Position numbers and translations under genes: made by a program
Part shown: one piece after another, positions 32,501 to 45,090 of the stretch
Layout of the letters: the number at the start of each line of letters is the position of its first letter
Position numbering within the stretch: the stretch's first letter is position 1
The notes under the pieces: model-generated
Seen by the model: the letters and a program-made list of their open reading frames with translations, nothing else
Told to the model about the DNA's origin: nothing
Database searches by the model: none
Source: Lenzites betulinus
Lineage: Eukaryota; Basidiomycota; Agaricomycetes; Polyporales; Polyporaceae
NCBI GenBank assembly: GCA_022264855.1
Contig: JABYQU010000005.1
Span: 186,001 to 250,000, forward strand
Length of the DNA: 64,000 bases
Reading direction: 5' to 3'

Positions 32501-35500
32501 TCCGTGAGGCGAACGGAAGGCGAGACTCACCAAGTACGTATTGTATCCTCGACGGCAAGAACGGCCGCAGACTCGGATGCACGACGCCTTCGCAAATCTT
32601 GCCTTCCTGGTGCTTTGCGAAGAAATCGGTCAGCTTCCTGTACTCATCCGACGACAAGCTCCGGCTGGTTGACTCCAATTTGGGGTCCGCGTGGTGCATG
32701 GTGAGCGATGTAGACGACTCCGCTCCGACGGTCTCTAGTACGTCTACGTGTGAGACGTCCATAATGATCGCGTCCTCAACGTCCAGCGTGCGCTTGACGA
32801 GCTGCGCGGCGAGCACATATATCTGCTCCATCGAGGTTGTCCCGACGAGCCGCGCCTCGGGCTTCTCCTCATCCGCCTGCTTGTCGACCTCGAGACACTC
32901 CCGCGTGAAGTGCTCCATGGAGCTCTGGATACGGTCCCGTATCCGGATTTGGATCTGAAGGCAGGTCAGACAAGTGGAGAAGGTTAGTTCCTATTGAAAC
33001 GTGCCTTGTCCTTCCACAGCTCCAACTCTCGGAGGGCAATTTGCTGCGAGTACAATCAGGATCTAGTATGAAACCCCAAAATGGAGTACAACGTACCGCA
33101 AACTCTTTGAGTGTATGTCGCTGTCTTGGACTGAACTCTCGCCGCGGGGTGTCATCCATGATCGCAAGCCTGACAGGTACGTCATGAGCGACCCTATTTA
33201 CAACACCTCAGAATAAGGTACACTCACGTTCCGATATTATGTCCGTTATGTGTCCGCAATGGACACCCAGCGTAGAAGCGCACATGCGGGTGACCGATGA
33301 CGAGGGGCTAGCGGAAGGTCAGCGCTTGGTAGTAACATGGTCTATGTTGGCATGTACTTACGTTCTTAGCAAACCGCCAATCTTCCTTAGCATCGAGAAC
33401 AATCATGGGTTCGTCGTCTCTGCAATTGCGGTCAGCGACTGATACGAGTGGAGGTACTCGTGATGCTTACGCTTGAAGGATAGCATGGGCACACAGTGAA
33501 CTTGTCCGCGCCATAGTCTGCACGCCGAATCCCGCTATAGATGTGCGTTAGCACTCAAACGTATTCCATACCGGGAGTCCACTGTCACTCGCATTCAGAC
33601 TTGAAAAATTGCTCCGTCCCGTCGATCAAGCTGAGGATGACTATCCTCGTGGAAAACACCAGCTTCACGAGGTGCGCGATCCTGTCGAAGTTCGGGTCCC
33701 GCCCCGTGTTGAAGATGTTGTACTTGTACAACGCTCTGCGCCGCTCGAGCTCAGAAGGCGGGTTAGGTGGCGCAAGGTATCCCAGCTCGAGAAACATCTG
33801 TTCCTCCTTCGCTGCTCGGCCCGCCAGATTATTCACAGCACTCTCACTTGCGGGGCGTGTCGCACGTAATCGCCGCTCATAGAGCGGCGCAGTCGGCAGT
33901 GGTGCGCTTGTCTGCCGAGTGAGGCAAATGCGCCGAGGGAGGGCGGGAACCGTCATCGTGTCCGTGTCGAAAGGGGGCGCACTGGACTGTCGTGAGATAT
34001 CTGTGATCGAACGAGATATGACCGCGGGGGCCCCAACCATGTCCGACACGTCCGAGGTTGCATGCGTAAAGGGTGGGGGACCGTTAGCATGAGGCGACGT
34101 TTCTATCACTCCAAAGTAATCTTCCTCTTCATGCTCGGGGGAACAACGGACGGGAGCAGTGGCCGGTGGTAATAAAGTGGTGGGAACAGGTCTAGGCGTC
34201 TCATGCTGAATGCCTGGGTGTACTGTCTTTGAGCTTGCGTAGGGCCTACGGTCATCCAAAGGTGGTGGTGGTAACGGGGGTGGTAGGGGCGGTGACACCG
34301 ATGATCCGCGTGCCTCGCTCGTGATCGAATCGGGCGGACTCGCCTCTATGGTTGCAAGTCCGGTCCCCCAGGACGGGGGCGCGTCTTCCACATCTTGAGT
34401 GCCTTGCCAGAAGCTGCTGAGTCGTGATTTGCGGGCCGTGTTTGGGGAAAGGAGCGGCAGATCCTTGTGAGCAAATGACTCGGATGGATGTGAGCCTGGT
34501 ATCATCGCAGTGACCCCGCGCATGGGATCTGTAAGCTCGTGTTCAGGGGAAGGCAGGGCAAGGGGCGCAACAGAAACGCGGGCAGCAGCGAGACGTATTG
34601 CGGCGGCAGTAGCAGTAGCATCTGCTGGCGGGATCGCCGGGAAGCGCGAGTGCTCAGAGATAGGCTGCGAATGCAGGCCGGACGTACGCATATCCGCAAA
34701 CGAATTCCGTAGACGGTGCGAGAAGTTGAGCGGAATGTTGAGCGCCTTGGACGGTTTGCGCAATATCGCAGGAGACTCGTTTGTCGCCGCAGGTGTCCCA
34801 GGCACGCTCGAGGAGAACTTAGGTACCGGAACGTTCGGCAGGGTCAACGTTGCAGTCGAACTTTGAGGCGCAGGCGGGAGCTGCAGCGTATCCGGAACCG
34901 GGGTCGGACGGGAATCCCGTGGAGCGTGCTGCGACGACGGTGCGTTAAACGGTGTCTCCGCCGGCCGCCAATCCGGCACAGAAGCGAATTGTGGAGAATC
35001 GAACATGACGTCCGATGCAGCACCGGGGACAGAGGTATCGACCGTGGACCCCCGCGGTAGACTCGGGGCTTGGAGGTGCGATCGTGGGGGATGGGGTGTC
35101 TTGAGCGGGTCCCAGCGCCCAATCGCATACGCGTGGATGAATGTCGCCCAGTCGTAATCCGGTTCCACCATGTTTGCTTCGCGTGCGGAGGCCGCGCCTT
35201 GCGAAGCATGCTCATCTGAGGGTGAAGGGTCAAATGGGGACGGGAGCACGTCTACTGGGGTGCATTCGGAAAGGTGCGCGAGACAGGGCATACGATCAAC
35301 GGTTCCGGTCGAATCCAAGCAACAGGGACGGAACACGTACCTGTTCCCGCGAGACGCGAAGCCTCTGCCCGAAGGCCCTCAACGGCTTCATACGCTCTCC
35401 GATTCATCTCCTGGAGCGCAGCATCGTTCAGATGGGTATGCGCCGGTGCGGGCACAGGCGCAGACAACGGAGATTGTGAGGCACGGGGGGCTGGCGACCA

Positions 35501-35809
35501 GACCCGTGCACCAAGAGAAGAAGACTCTGAGAGGGGAGAACCGGCCGCGGAAGGGAGGTCGCCCATGGGCTGGAGCGGGGGAAGGAGGTTGTGCTTGTCC
35601 TCAGCGGAGGAGGCGGTGGATGGACGTCTTATGACCTTCTTGTTCTGCTGTTTCTGAGGTACGCGGGGGATATGAGGAAGAGGAGGGAGGAGAACGGTGT
35701 GAGGATTAGCGGCAGCGAGAGAGCGCGAGAGGTCCTCAGGATGGAGAGAAGATAGAATCTGGTCAGATCGTAAGCCGTTAGCTTGCGAACGGCCGTCCGT
35801 GTTATGCAT
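29524..35809 (-). CDS. Hybrid histidine kinase (GAF - HisKA - HATPase - pseudo-receiver - receiver)
   Basis: Fungal two-component sensor that would pass phosphate to Ypd1-type phosphotransfer. Many exons. The start MHNTDGRSQANGLRSDQILS at 35809 opens a long Pro/Ser-rich disordered N-terminus (to about 33790). Next is a GAF-like domain beginning FDRIAHLVKLVFSTRIVILS (about 33690) and ending RRADYGADKFTVCAH and HVRFYAGCPLRTHNGHNIGT. A second sensor-like stretch (VVHPSLRPFLPSRIQYVL) follows. The HisKA phosphorylation site is ISHELRTPLHGILASAEL. ATPase motifs are RRILMNVFGNSLKFTS and TGLGLAIVNSIV. A receiver-like fold (ISLLAIDDSIQG ... RIVYKPVG) lacks the usual phospho-Asp. The true receiver has VLVVEDNSILRNLL, VVLLDLSMPILDGVGAT and LVKPVAFKTLD, ending KLGVS at 29524. 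Class assignment is open. No membrane segment is seen, so the sensor is probably cytosolic. Confidence 0.9.
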
Positions 35810-36083
35810 CGAGACGCGGACCAGGAGGGCAGCGAGAGCAGAGGGAGAGCAGCGGCGACAGCGACGAGGACGACGATCACTGGGATGAGGAGGACATGGG
35901 GGTTAGCGTTACCCAGATTGAGTGGAGTCGAGGCGGCGGGAACGGGTTCTAGACGTTTATCGCTTCAGCACAGCGCACCCAGCTAGACGCCAGACGCGAC
36001 GTCATCCTCGTGTTTTTCCCGCTTTTAATGTTCCTGCACGCACGTAACTAGTTGTCTAGTCTGTGTTTCGTCCTCGACGTCGT

Positions 36084-39000
36084 CTACGCTGCTACAACAT
36101 TCCCGAGTACCAACATCGCCCACATATACAGCGGCAGCGTCAGGTTGTCGTTCTGCACCGAAAACGCCTCCAGCCCCGCAGCCAGTGTCCCCACCACCGC
36201 GTAGCGCCCGACCTGCGAATATCGGGCCATTGCGTCAGTCATTTGTTCAACCGTCCACTCCACAACGCCAGATGTAACAGGACCCCTGACAAATTTAAAT
36301 TTCGGGTTCCCGCCCAAAGTTTGGCTCTCAATACCACCGATGCACGACCTTTTTACGGACCAACGGGTTCCCCTACCTTCACCCCCACAAGAGTGTCACA
36401 TCCAAAAGATTTTCGCATGGCTCGACCTCGAAAGCCACGCCACGATCATGCCTATCAGGGCCGCGCTTGCAAGTCTTACCCTTGCGAGGGCACGGAACGC
36501 GGAATGCTGAATGCATGAGTCTGCGCCAAGCAAACGGGTCCCAGTATTCTGCCTTGAACCCCCTGACGACCAGTATAGCAACGCCCCTCGCACAATGCAT
36601 CTCACGAGACCTTCAGGTCCCGCAGAACGCGGTGCGCGTCGGAAAGAGCAACAGAACGAAGCGCAGTGGACCTGGAGAGCACGTACCGAGAACTCTTCCA
36701 CGATGCCAAAGGCCCGCATCAACCACGCGCACAGACACACCGACGCGACAAACGCTGCACTGCCCTCTACCGTCTTCGGGTTCGCCGCGAACCACCGGTG
36801 TCGGCCCAGCCGCTTGCCCGCAATCGAGGCCTGGACAGTGGACGAGGAAGGTCAGTTCGATCGTGGACACCCACAAACACGACAGCACCCCCGATCACGA
36901 TCAGCTAAACTGCAAGACATTAAGCGCCCGTAAAGGGCGAGCCAGTCACGTACCAGAGCGTCCCCGATGCCTAGCACGAGCGTCCCGGTGAATTGGAGGA
37001 GGCGCGATGGGCTGACGATCGCACGGCGATCAATTGACAGAATTCGCACCCTCGGTCAGCGTTCCGTTCGCCGCCGACAGCGAGGAAGGGCAGGGGCAGG
37101 GGGCGGATACGGACAAACGACTCACCCTTCGAACCACACGGAGTTTGCGCAGCCTGTGAGCAGGTAGAAGTGGCTCAGGATTGCCGTCCCGCCGTCCTTG
37201 GCGTCGAGGAACTCGTTCATGAAGAGGTGCACGGCTGCACCGAGCGGGTACAGCGCAAAGTACCGCACGTACTCGGTGAACGTGAAGAGCGCGAATCCGG
37301 CGCTGAATGCGAGGTGCGTGAACGCAGGCTATTGGGCGGCGCGGGATCGTCGGTTAGTGACGCTCCACAGCAAACCAGGCGGTAGATGTTGCTACGCACA
37401 TCAACCGCAATCCCCGGGACGAACATTACCACGGCGAGGGCATGGAAAAACTTGCGCCTTGCGTTGACACTCAGCGTCGGGACGTGCTTATCCGCTGCGT
37501 CTAGAAGATCGGTAGCCACGTTCGACAGGTTCGCGCCGTTCGGAAGGTCCGGGAGATTCGGAAGGCGCAAGCCCAGCGGTCCCGAACCCTCCCCAACGGT
37601 GCCTGTGTCGCTCAGCTCCCCTCCGCTCGCGTTCGGGCTTACCCCGCCCGTGGTCGCGTTGAGAGTCACGGGGATGTTCGCGCCGATCTGTGGGTGCTGC
37701 TGCTGCTGCTGGCCTTGGAATTGCTGCTGCGCTTGGGATTGTGACTGCTGCGCCTGCTGACTGCCCGTGGATCCATACCCTGGCTGTCCGAACGACGCCC
37801 CGTACCTTGGGCTGTGCGGCGCACCACGCGTCTCGCCCCCGCTCGAACCAGCATACGAGGTTGTGCGGACGTTCCACTGGCGGAACCGTCTACCCCTCGC
37901 GAGCTGCCGGGTCCACCCTGCAACGCTTATGCTGATGAGCACGGCCCAGTACAGCAACAGCCCAGGACGGGTCCATTGCGTACGGCCCTCAAGCATCCAA
38001 AGTACGATGTAGACCCATGGGTTCCGGCCGCCGAGGCACCAGGCCGTCCAGAGTCCAACGAGGCCACCAACTATCACGAGGGCACCGGCGTAAAAGCCGA
38101 GGGCGAGCAGACGCCGGTGTTTCTGCTTTTCTTGAGGGTAGCGCAAGCGCCGCACTGGGCGTTGTGCGATGTGGCGGGAGAGGTATAGAAGGGGCGAGAG
38201 TAGAAATCCGGTGAGCAGCGACCCTGCGATGAGAGCAAGCTGGTATATGAGGAGAGGATTGGGAAGCCGAACAGTCTTGATGAACTTTGTCGAAGCGGGC
38301 CAAAGCTAATACGCATGCCACGGTCAGAACCTTTAAACCTGTAGGCCGTGTATATATGGGTACCTTTGCGATAGTCAAATTGATGAGTTCCATGAAAATA
38401 ATCGTCGCTCCGAACGCAACGAGGCCGAGCTCGCCGAAGGTGAATCCTCGGTGTGCCAGTCGTACAGAGATGTACAACGAGAACTGGAAAAACATGGCGC
38501 TCGTGACCACATCAAAATATGACATATCTGTTCGTACCACGCTTCGTCAGTGCCCATACCTAGAGTAGTGAAGTACGACGCACTTTGCCATATGCCCAGG
38601 CGCATCTCCTCCATCGCGATTCGAACGCACAATATCCACAGGGTCACGCTCATGGTAAACAAAATGTACAGATACGTTCTCCGCCCCTCCTTGCGTGGGA
38701 CAGAGCTGACTTCTCCCTCTGGTACGACGAGCTTTCTTCGATGACGGGCTTCCGTCACCCATGACGCACAGACGTGTACAATAAGAAGAGTTGCGCAGAG
38801 CGTCGATTGGCTCACGAGATATCGTCGTGAGCGGACCAATGCTTGTAGAGGCGAGAGCGGAATTGCTGACTGCGGAAGCGTCATCGCAGCTTCGACGAGC
38901 CAACCTGCGGGGAGGGGATCGCCGGGAGGGTCCATCGAAGATAACTGGAGCGCAATGTAGAGGAGCGCGGCGGAAATGAGCGGGCCGCCTAGGAGACCGG

Positions 39001-39958
39001 TGAGAATGCCATCGTCCTGAGCGTTCCTGTGCGTATATGCGCTTAGTAAAATATATCTGACCACTTCGGTAGCTCATACGATGTGCACCTGTAGTTCTTC
39101 GGGACGGTCATCCATACAAATCCCGTGTCCCGGCTACGGGCTGTTGTGTTATGCAAGGCCAGCGAGTTGGTCTGTCGACGGCCGTCGAGGTGCCGCGGGG
39201 ATGACGGACGAGGCGGCGTAGCAAGACGCCCTGGTTGCGTCGCTGGTGTTCTCGTCCACGTAACCCTGGTCCATGTACAGTAGATTATTGAGGCGATTAC
39301 AAGCAAAGACAGCTCTGGAAATGACGAATTAGACACTTGACTCGCAGGGAGCATGCTTCAAACCGGGTGGTAGTACCTATGGATATCCACATGTCCTGGT
39401 CAAAGAGACCAGTAGCAAAGCCGCGAATTTTGACTGCACCATAACCCACAGAGCACAGAAGCAAAGTGTTTTCGAAGGCTTGCCTTGTGTCGAACGATGC
39501 TTTGAACACGCCACGCACGAAGGGTAGCTGGAAGGTAATGCACGTCGTACTGGGAAAGAGTGAACGGAATGCAACTGCCGGAGCGAATCGGGACCGCGAG
39601 AATATCGAAGGCGAAGATGGACGCTCCAAAGTATCTGGAGCAGGTAGGATGGCAGGGGACCGAGAGCGCGTGAATGTTCTCCGCTCGTGAACCTTGGTAG
39701 GACTGCTCCGTCTAGAGTGGCTTGAATGCGAGTGCGTGCTCTTTTGGCGGGCTATGAACGGCACAGCGTTCCCACGGGAATCATTCGCCTGCGATCCAAT
39801 TTGTCTCTTAGCGGTTTGCCTCCCTCGCGAGTCGCCAAGTCCGCCATCCGTACGGTCGTCATCGCTCAAAGTGTCCTCCGACTCTGAGCTATGAGGTGCT
39901 CGGATCACTGTAGCTCAGCGGGTTGATAAACATAGCACATACCTGGACGACCCCGCAT
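36084..39958 (-). CDS. SEC59: Dolichol kinase (Sec59 family)
   Basis: Polytopic ER enzyme that phosphorylates dolichol with CTP for N-glycosylation, GPI and O-mannosylation. Hydrophobic segments run through the gene, e.g. DGILTGLLGGPLISAALLYI, YLYILFTMSVTLWILCV, LALIAGSLLTGFLLSPLLYL and GLLLYWAVLISISVAGW. The conserved C-terminal part has NARRKFFHALAVVMFVPGIA, AFTHLAFSAGFALFTFTEY, VLGIGDALASIAGKRLGRHR, WFAANPKTVEGSAAFVASV and the end LYMWAMLVLGNVVAA at 36084. Before this core lies a ~110-residue Gln/Ser-rich insert. The N-terminus adds a Ser/Arg-rich tail. The start is uncertain: the first in-frame Met needs a 35 nt intron after MRGRP (ATG at 39958), which is very short; a start further upstream with a longer intron is possible. 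Confidence 0.85.
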
Positions 39959-40442
39959 GGTAACTAGTGCTCCAGCCCTGCTGCTGTGGGGGAGGGAGCT
40001 TGCCCGAGGACTGCCGGCGGACGGAGTGGACACGCGCCTTCCTGGAGGAGTGCTCGGCGCGTCCCGCTGGCTTTCTAGCAGGCGGTGACGGTGATGACGG
40101 TGAGCGGCGCAGGATGGGCAGAGAGGACGTACCACCTGGCGGTGGTGGTAAGAGTGAGAGTAGTCTGGTTCGGTGTGTGGAGGGCGGTAGAAGTGCTCGA
40201 GACTGTCGGAATATTGGGGCAAGTGCTCGCATTCGTAAGCCTGATTTGGGCATCCATCATCACCCATCACCCCGACGGCAGCGCCACGGCGCCGGGTCAC
40301 CGGCAGTGGCCGAATCCGTCCAAGTCAGATCGCGCAGCCACTTTCGCGTCGAGACGCGTCCTTGCACCGTCCTACATCTGCCACGCGTCCTGCGCGTCCC
40401 ATTCTCTCTGCTCTTCGCACCACGCCCTTCTTGTGCAAAAAC

Positions 40443-41951
40443 ATGGACAAGTCTGCCCCAGTTGTCTTTCTCGAGGATCTCGAGGGTCCTTCCACGCCCT
40501 CGAAACAAAGCTCGCAGGAGAGCGCGTCGCAGTCATCCAAACCCTCTCCAGCAATGTCCGACGCGACCGAGCGCAAGACGCAAACGGGAGCCACGAAACG
40601 ACAGAGGACACTCCTGGACATGATGCCTAAGGCTTCTGCAAGCAAGGCAGGGCCTGTCGCGAAGAAAGCGCGGACAATGCTCACTGCCAACCCTTCCCTC
40701 AACTCGATTCCGTTTTCTTTATCCGAGTTTCAAAACAGTCTTTCTGCCGAAGAAAAGGAACTGCTTGCTCTGGAGTGTCAGACGATGGGCAAGAGCTGGT
40801 ACGGATCCCGCGGCGATCAATGAATAGCGAGATCGCTAAGCATATGTTTAGGTTGAAGCTTCTCACGGATGAGATTCGTCAGCCATACTTCCTAAAGCTC
40901 AAGCGATTTTTGCGTGAGCAGGGTGTGAAAGGCCCCGACGATTCTGCCGCGAACTTGAAGGTCTATCCCGCACGTGAGCTCCTGTTGCATATCCTTAGGA
41001 TGGCGAATGTTGACGTTATGCGATGTTTGAAATAGCAAAGAATATCTATGCATGGTCAAACCTTACTCCTCTCGGCAGAGTCAAGGTTGTGATCATGGGC
41101 CAGGACCCGTACCACGGCCCAGGACAGGCTCATGGTAAGTCGGAAGATCACTAGCGTATCATTCCCACACACAACTTACACCAACCAAGGTCTATGCTTC
41201 TCGGTACCGCCAGGTGTCGCTGTCCCTCCTTCTCTCCGGAACGTGAGTACCTATGCAGGTTATTTCCAATTCAACATTAAGCTCACCGTGGCACAGATCT
41301 ATGCCGAGATTAAGGCCGAATACCCTTCGTTCGAGCCGCCGAAACACGGGTAAGTGGCTTCTGCCGACTTCCGAGATGTCGTCTAAGCGTGGGTTTTGTA
41401 GCACACTCACTTCGTGGGCTGAGAACGGTGTCCTTCTACTCAATACTGCGCTCACCGTGAAAGCCGGCGATGCGGGTTCCCACTCAAACCAAGGCTGGGA
41501 ACAGTTCACCGACAAAGTCATCGACATCGTTGATCGCTACGGTGGCGCAAACCTTGGGGACCGAAGTGCTGCGTCCGCTGGCCGTGGGCGCGGCATCGTA
41601 TTCCTTGCATGGGGTGCATGGGCCGCGAAACGCGTTGCCAAGCTCGACAAGGTCCGTTTTCTGCGCATCAGACCAATCCCTCGAGATTGACTTCCGACAC
41701 AGAAGAAGCACCTCATCTTGTCAAGTGCTGTGAGTGTCCCACCGTCTGGCTTCGCCACTAAGCTGACAAAGTCATGCATCACACTGATCCCCCACTGCGT
41801 CATCTTGAATCCCGTTTCAATCATATTACAGCATCCCTCGCCGCTGAGCGCCCATCGTGGGTTCATGGGAAACGGCCACTTCAAACAAGCCAACGAGTGG
41901 CTCGAAGAGAAGTATGGCCCGGACGGCTGTGTCGACTGGACTAAACTGTGA
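40443..41951 (+). CDS. UNG1: Uracil-DNA glycosylase (family 1)
   Basis: Base-excision repair enzyme removing uracil from DNA. Start [20 protein letters not shown] at 40443; stop TGA at 41949-41951; about six introns. The N-terminus is Ser/Lys-rich, with a PIP-like motif [11 protein letters not shown] and a nuclear patch (KKARTML). The catalytic core is complete: [17 protein letters not shown] (water-activating Asp) interrupted by an intron, [51 protein letters not shown], and the DNA-minor-groove loop [17 protein letters not shown], which is also split by an intron. It ends [11 protein letters not shown]. It is divergent from dolichol kinase across about 480 bp. Confidence 0.95.
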
Positions 41952-43868
41952 TCTCCCCGCGTGCCTTGCTCGCGCCCGCGCTCTGATCGCCAACGTATAT
42001 AGTGTACATGCCGGTCTTGATTATATGCACTGGTGAGTGAAAGTAACCCCTTGCATCCGCCCACGGCCAGGTGCCCGAGGCTTCGTGTCTGGTAGTCAGC
42101 CGCTGAACGTCTTGTGCTGATTCGAATGTGCCGCCCCTAGCCCTCCTGCGGCCTAATACGACTTCCTCATCCCCATACCGCCGTTTCGATCGCACGCCCT
42201 GCCACGAAGCCCGATGTGCCAGCCAGAGCCCTGGCCTCCCTCGGGCATGGCTGCCGCCTCCCACCACCTCCCCCACAGCACGGAACGTTCAAAACCTCCA
42301 TGCGCAGTTCATCCGGTATCGACTGCGCCTTTCGCATGGTACGCCCGAGCGGGCCTTGCGCGCACATCTTGATAATCTATATCCGACCGCACCGTCACGT
42401 CCGCCGCACAGACACCCGACACAGGCGCCCGCGCGAGGACAGGCACGCAGTGATCCTTCTGCACCTACACCTCACAGCTCCCCTCGTTAAGCGTGTGTGC
42501 CGGCGGCCTCCCAGGCAACGAGGCGTGCGCTGTGGAGGCGCACTGCTCCCGTCTCGAGCCCGCCCGGTCGATCTCCTGCCGGGTAGCGGGAGGTGCGCCG
42601 CCTGCGCCCCTGTCAACCTTCCTGATGCCGCACGTCCACACCCGCTTGGCTAGTACGCGCGCCTCGTTCCTCCCATCTGTCTGGCAATCCGCCGCTTGCG
42701 ATGATCCTCGTCGTCTTCTTTTTTTCGCTGCTTCTGTTTCTGTGGGCGAGCGGTGTCGTCGCCGTTGCGACCGATGCCCCTCTCCCCCCACCCCATCTCG
42801 ATCTGCTTTCCCCGACCGCCAGTTCTCCCCTGTACAGTATCTAAAACACTACCACCACCCCCACCACCCAATCGTCGACCCTACGCACGTCAACCTGCGC
42901 AGCGTCCCCCTCGCAACGCACGACCACATCTGACATCACGCGCCGTCCCCGTGCACGCGCCGCGCGCCACCCGCCGCCATCGCCACGGCCCCGGGTCCAC
43001 AAAAATTATGTACATACGCCGTGCCTACGCCGCGTCCCACTAATGCATCAGCCTGTAGCTACGCGCGCGCGGAGCGAGCGACCACACGCCGCCCGCCGGC
43101 TTGCTAAGCTGCTATTATCTAACGCGCACCCGAGTGAGTGAGAGTAACTTCAACTTGTCGGCTGAGGACTGGTCCGAATTCGCGGACACGTCCGCCTGGG
43201 GCATCGGGCACGCGTGCGCTGTCGCGCCTGCCTGTCCGACACGTCTGTGTGCGGCCTGCGGTCTGGCAGCTGCCGCGGGAGCTGTTGCAACGTTTGTGTT
43301 TTAATGCCCGGTCGGCTCTCCGCTCTCCACGTCGTGCCACGCTCGCGCGAACAAGCTCAGTCAAGTTACAGTTGGATCGATTACTAAGTAATGCTACACC
43401 AGCCATTGGCCGCGCGAACAACAATTAAACAGCTAACGTTACCAGTGCGGCGAGCACCGAGCGCAAGCTGCCTATACATGATGAGTACATCGGGCATATT
43501 ATAAGCAGCACAGGACACGGGTATCACGCATTAGAAACCCGAGCCTGCAGTAAGTTTAACATAGCTAAAGCCTCAGGATACACCGACCGGACATCTCTGC
43601 ATCAACGCATCACCCTGCCCGCGCCCTCGGGCCTCGGACACGGGCTGAGGCTCGTCAGCTGGTCAGCACATCGCATGACGTCGCGAGCCGCAGAAAACAC
43701 CCGCAACACTGTGGCCGAGCTTCCTGACAGCGCGCGTCGGCGCCAGTGGGCAGCCATACAGTATACTCGAGCTCCAGCCATCCACCGATCCAACTTGGAG
43801 GAAACACTAAGAGGATATTAAATTGTTCGCGCACCTCCGCGGCCCTCCCGGTCCAAGCTTCCAAGTCG

Positions 43869-43908
43869 CAGTACTCAGTGCCCAGTACCCAGTGTCCAGT
43901 ACCCAGTC
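43869..43908. repeat. Short tandem array of CAGTRCYCAG-like decamers
   Basis: CAGTACTCAG, GTGCCCAGTA, CCCAGTGTCC and AGTACCCAGT follow each other as about four degenerate decamer units. Confidence 0.6.
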
Positions 43909-44589
43909 TGAGACCCCGATTCCGATTCGAGGATCGAGGATCGAGGCTGCCCCGCACCGCGAGGCCCGCCGCCCCCAGCTTCACTTGTGCATTGATGTGC
44001 GCTGATGGCTCCGCACACGGACGAAACTTGGCGTCGAGTGGCTCGAGTGGGCCCGGCGCACGCGAAGACGCGACTGGGAACACGAACAGGCGGCGGGCGC
44101 GGGCGGCACGCCCGGGTGCCTGGATGGTCGCCGGTCGGTCGGCGATGCGCGCACCGTGCGGCGTGCACCCCGCTGCAGTCCTGAGCTCGAGTCTGGGGAA
44201 TCGGGCTGCCAAGCTCAGGCTGCACGCACCCGGACGCAGATGATGCCAGATGGACGAGGCCGATGGGGGGGCTCAGTCGGAGGGGGCGACGAGCACTGGC
44301 AGATGGCGGAAAGGCCGCACTCGGGCGGCGTCCGCCCGCCTGCCGCCATGCGGGCGAGCCAGGGGCACAGGAGCAGCACAGGGCAGGACAGGGCCGCACG
44401 TCCGACGCGGCGCGGACGTGCGATCGACGTCGGGCACGGAACGTCACGCGTCGGGCTCGAGGGGTGCAACAGGGCGCGACGGGCAGGGCGCAACGTGCAG
44501 GGTGCAAAGTGCAGGCAAGGTGTAAGTTGTAACTTGGAGAGCGAAGGACGGCGCGCGGTGCGCGATGTAGTAGGCTAGTATTATACAGT

Positions 44590-44672
44590 ATGTGTGTGTG
44601 TGCGAGTGCGAGTGCGCGCGATCCCAATAAGTATAACAGCCGCCGCACGGCGGGCGGGCGGGCGGGCGGGCG
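44590..44672. repeat. Microsatellites: (TG)n and (GGGC)n
   Basis: A run of alternating T and G near 44590-44602 is followed by GCGAGT units and then about six GGGC tetramers at 44650-44672. Confidence 0.7.
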
Positions 44673-45090
44673 GACGACGTCGCTTCCAGTCTGACACGGG
44701 CTGGTGTCCATTATCAACACGGATGTAAGATGCAGAGCAGCAGCAGCAGCAGCGGCGGCGGCGAGGCGGGCGGGATATAACCGTACAGCAGAACGGACAA
44801 TGCAGCGGGTAGGATGGGTGGCGGTAGCGATGATGATGAACTGGGGGCGGCGGGTATGCTGTAGCGGGCGGAGCACGGTAGACGAGAGACGGGCGGGCGG
44901 GGACGAATAGCGATACATACGATACAGGGCAGTGGCATGGCGAGAAGCGGCTCCGGACGGCGCAGAGTTGGGAAGAAGGTGTTTAGAGGTGTCTACGGCG
45001 TGCGAGGGGGCGCCGGCGGGACGTCGGCGGGGCGTGCGTGCGCCGATCCGCCGCGATCCAGGGATAATCCCCGGCGCGGGCGCGGGCGGG

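Larger units (their letters stand above)
41952..45090. other. 3.1-kb GC-rich gene-poor region with simple repeats
   Basis: Many open frames exist on both strands, as expected where stop codons are rare, but none has a family motif or consistent introns. Simple sequence is common: a decamer array near 43869-43908, a (TG)n run at about 44590, (GGGC)n at about 44650-44672 and CAG/GGC triplets at about 44733-44765. The part near the bZIP stop codon should be its 3' UTR. Confidence 0.5.

Noticed and set aside
33585..35336. MFRPCCLDS... as the start of the histidine kinase
   Set aside because: Those first codons lie in an intron; exon 1 from MHNTDGRS at 35809 splices to VDVLPSPFDPSPS in frame.
43655..44918. 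Frames up to 347 codons on the - strand between UNG and bZIP
   Set aside because: Low-complexity Arg/Pro/Ala translation, equally open opposite strand and simple-repeat DNA indicate chance openness.
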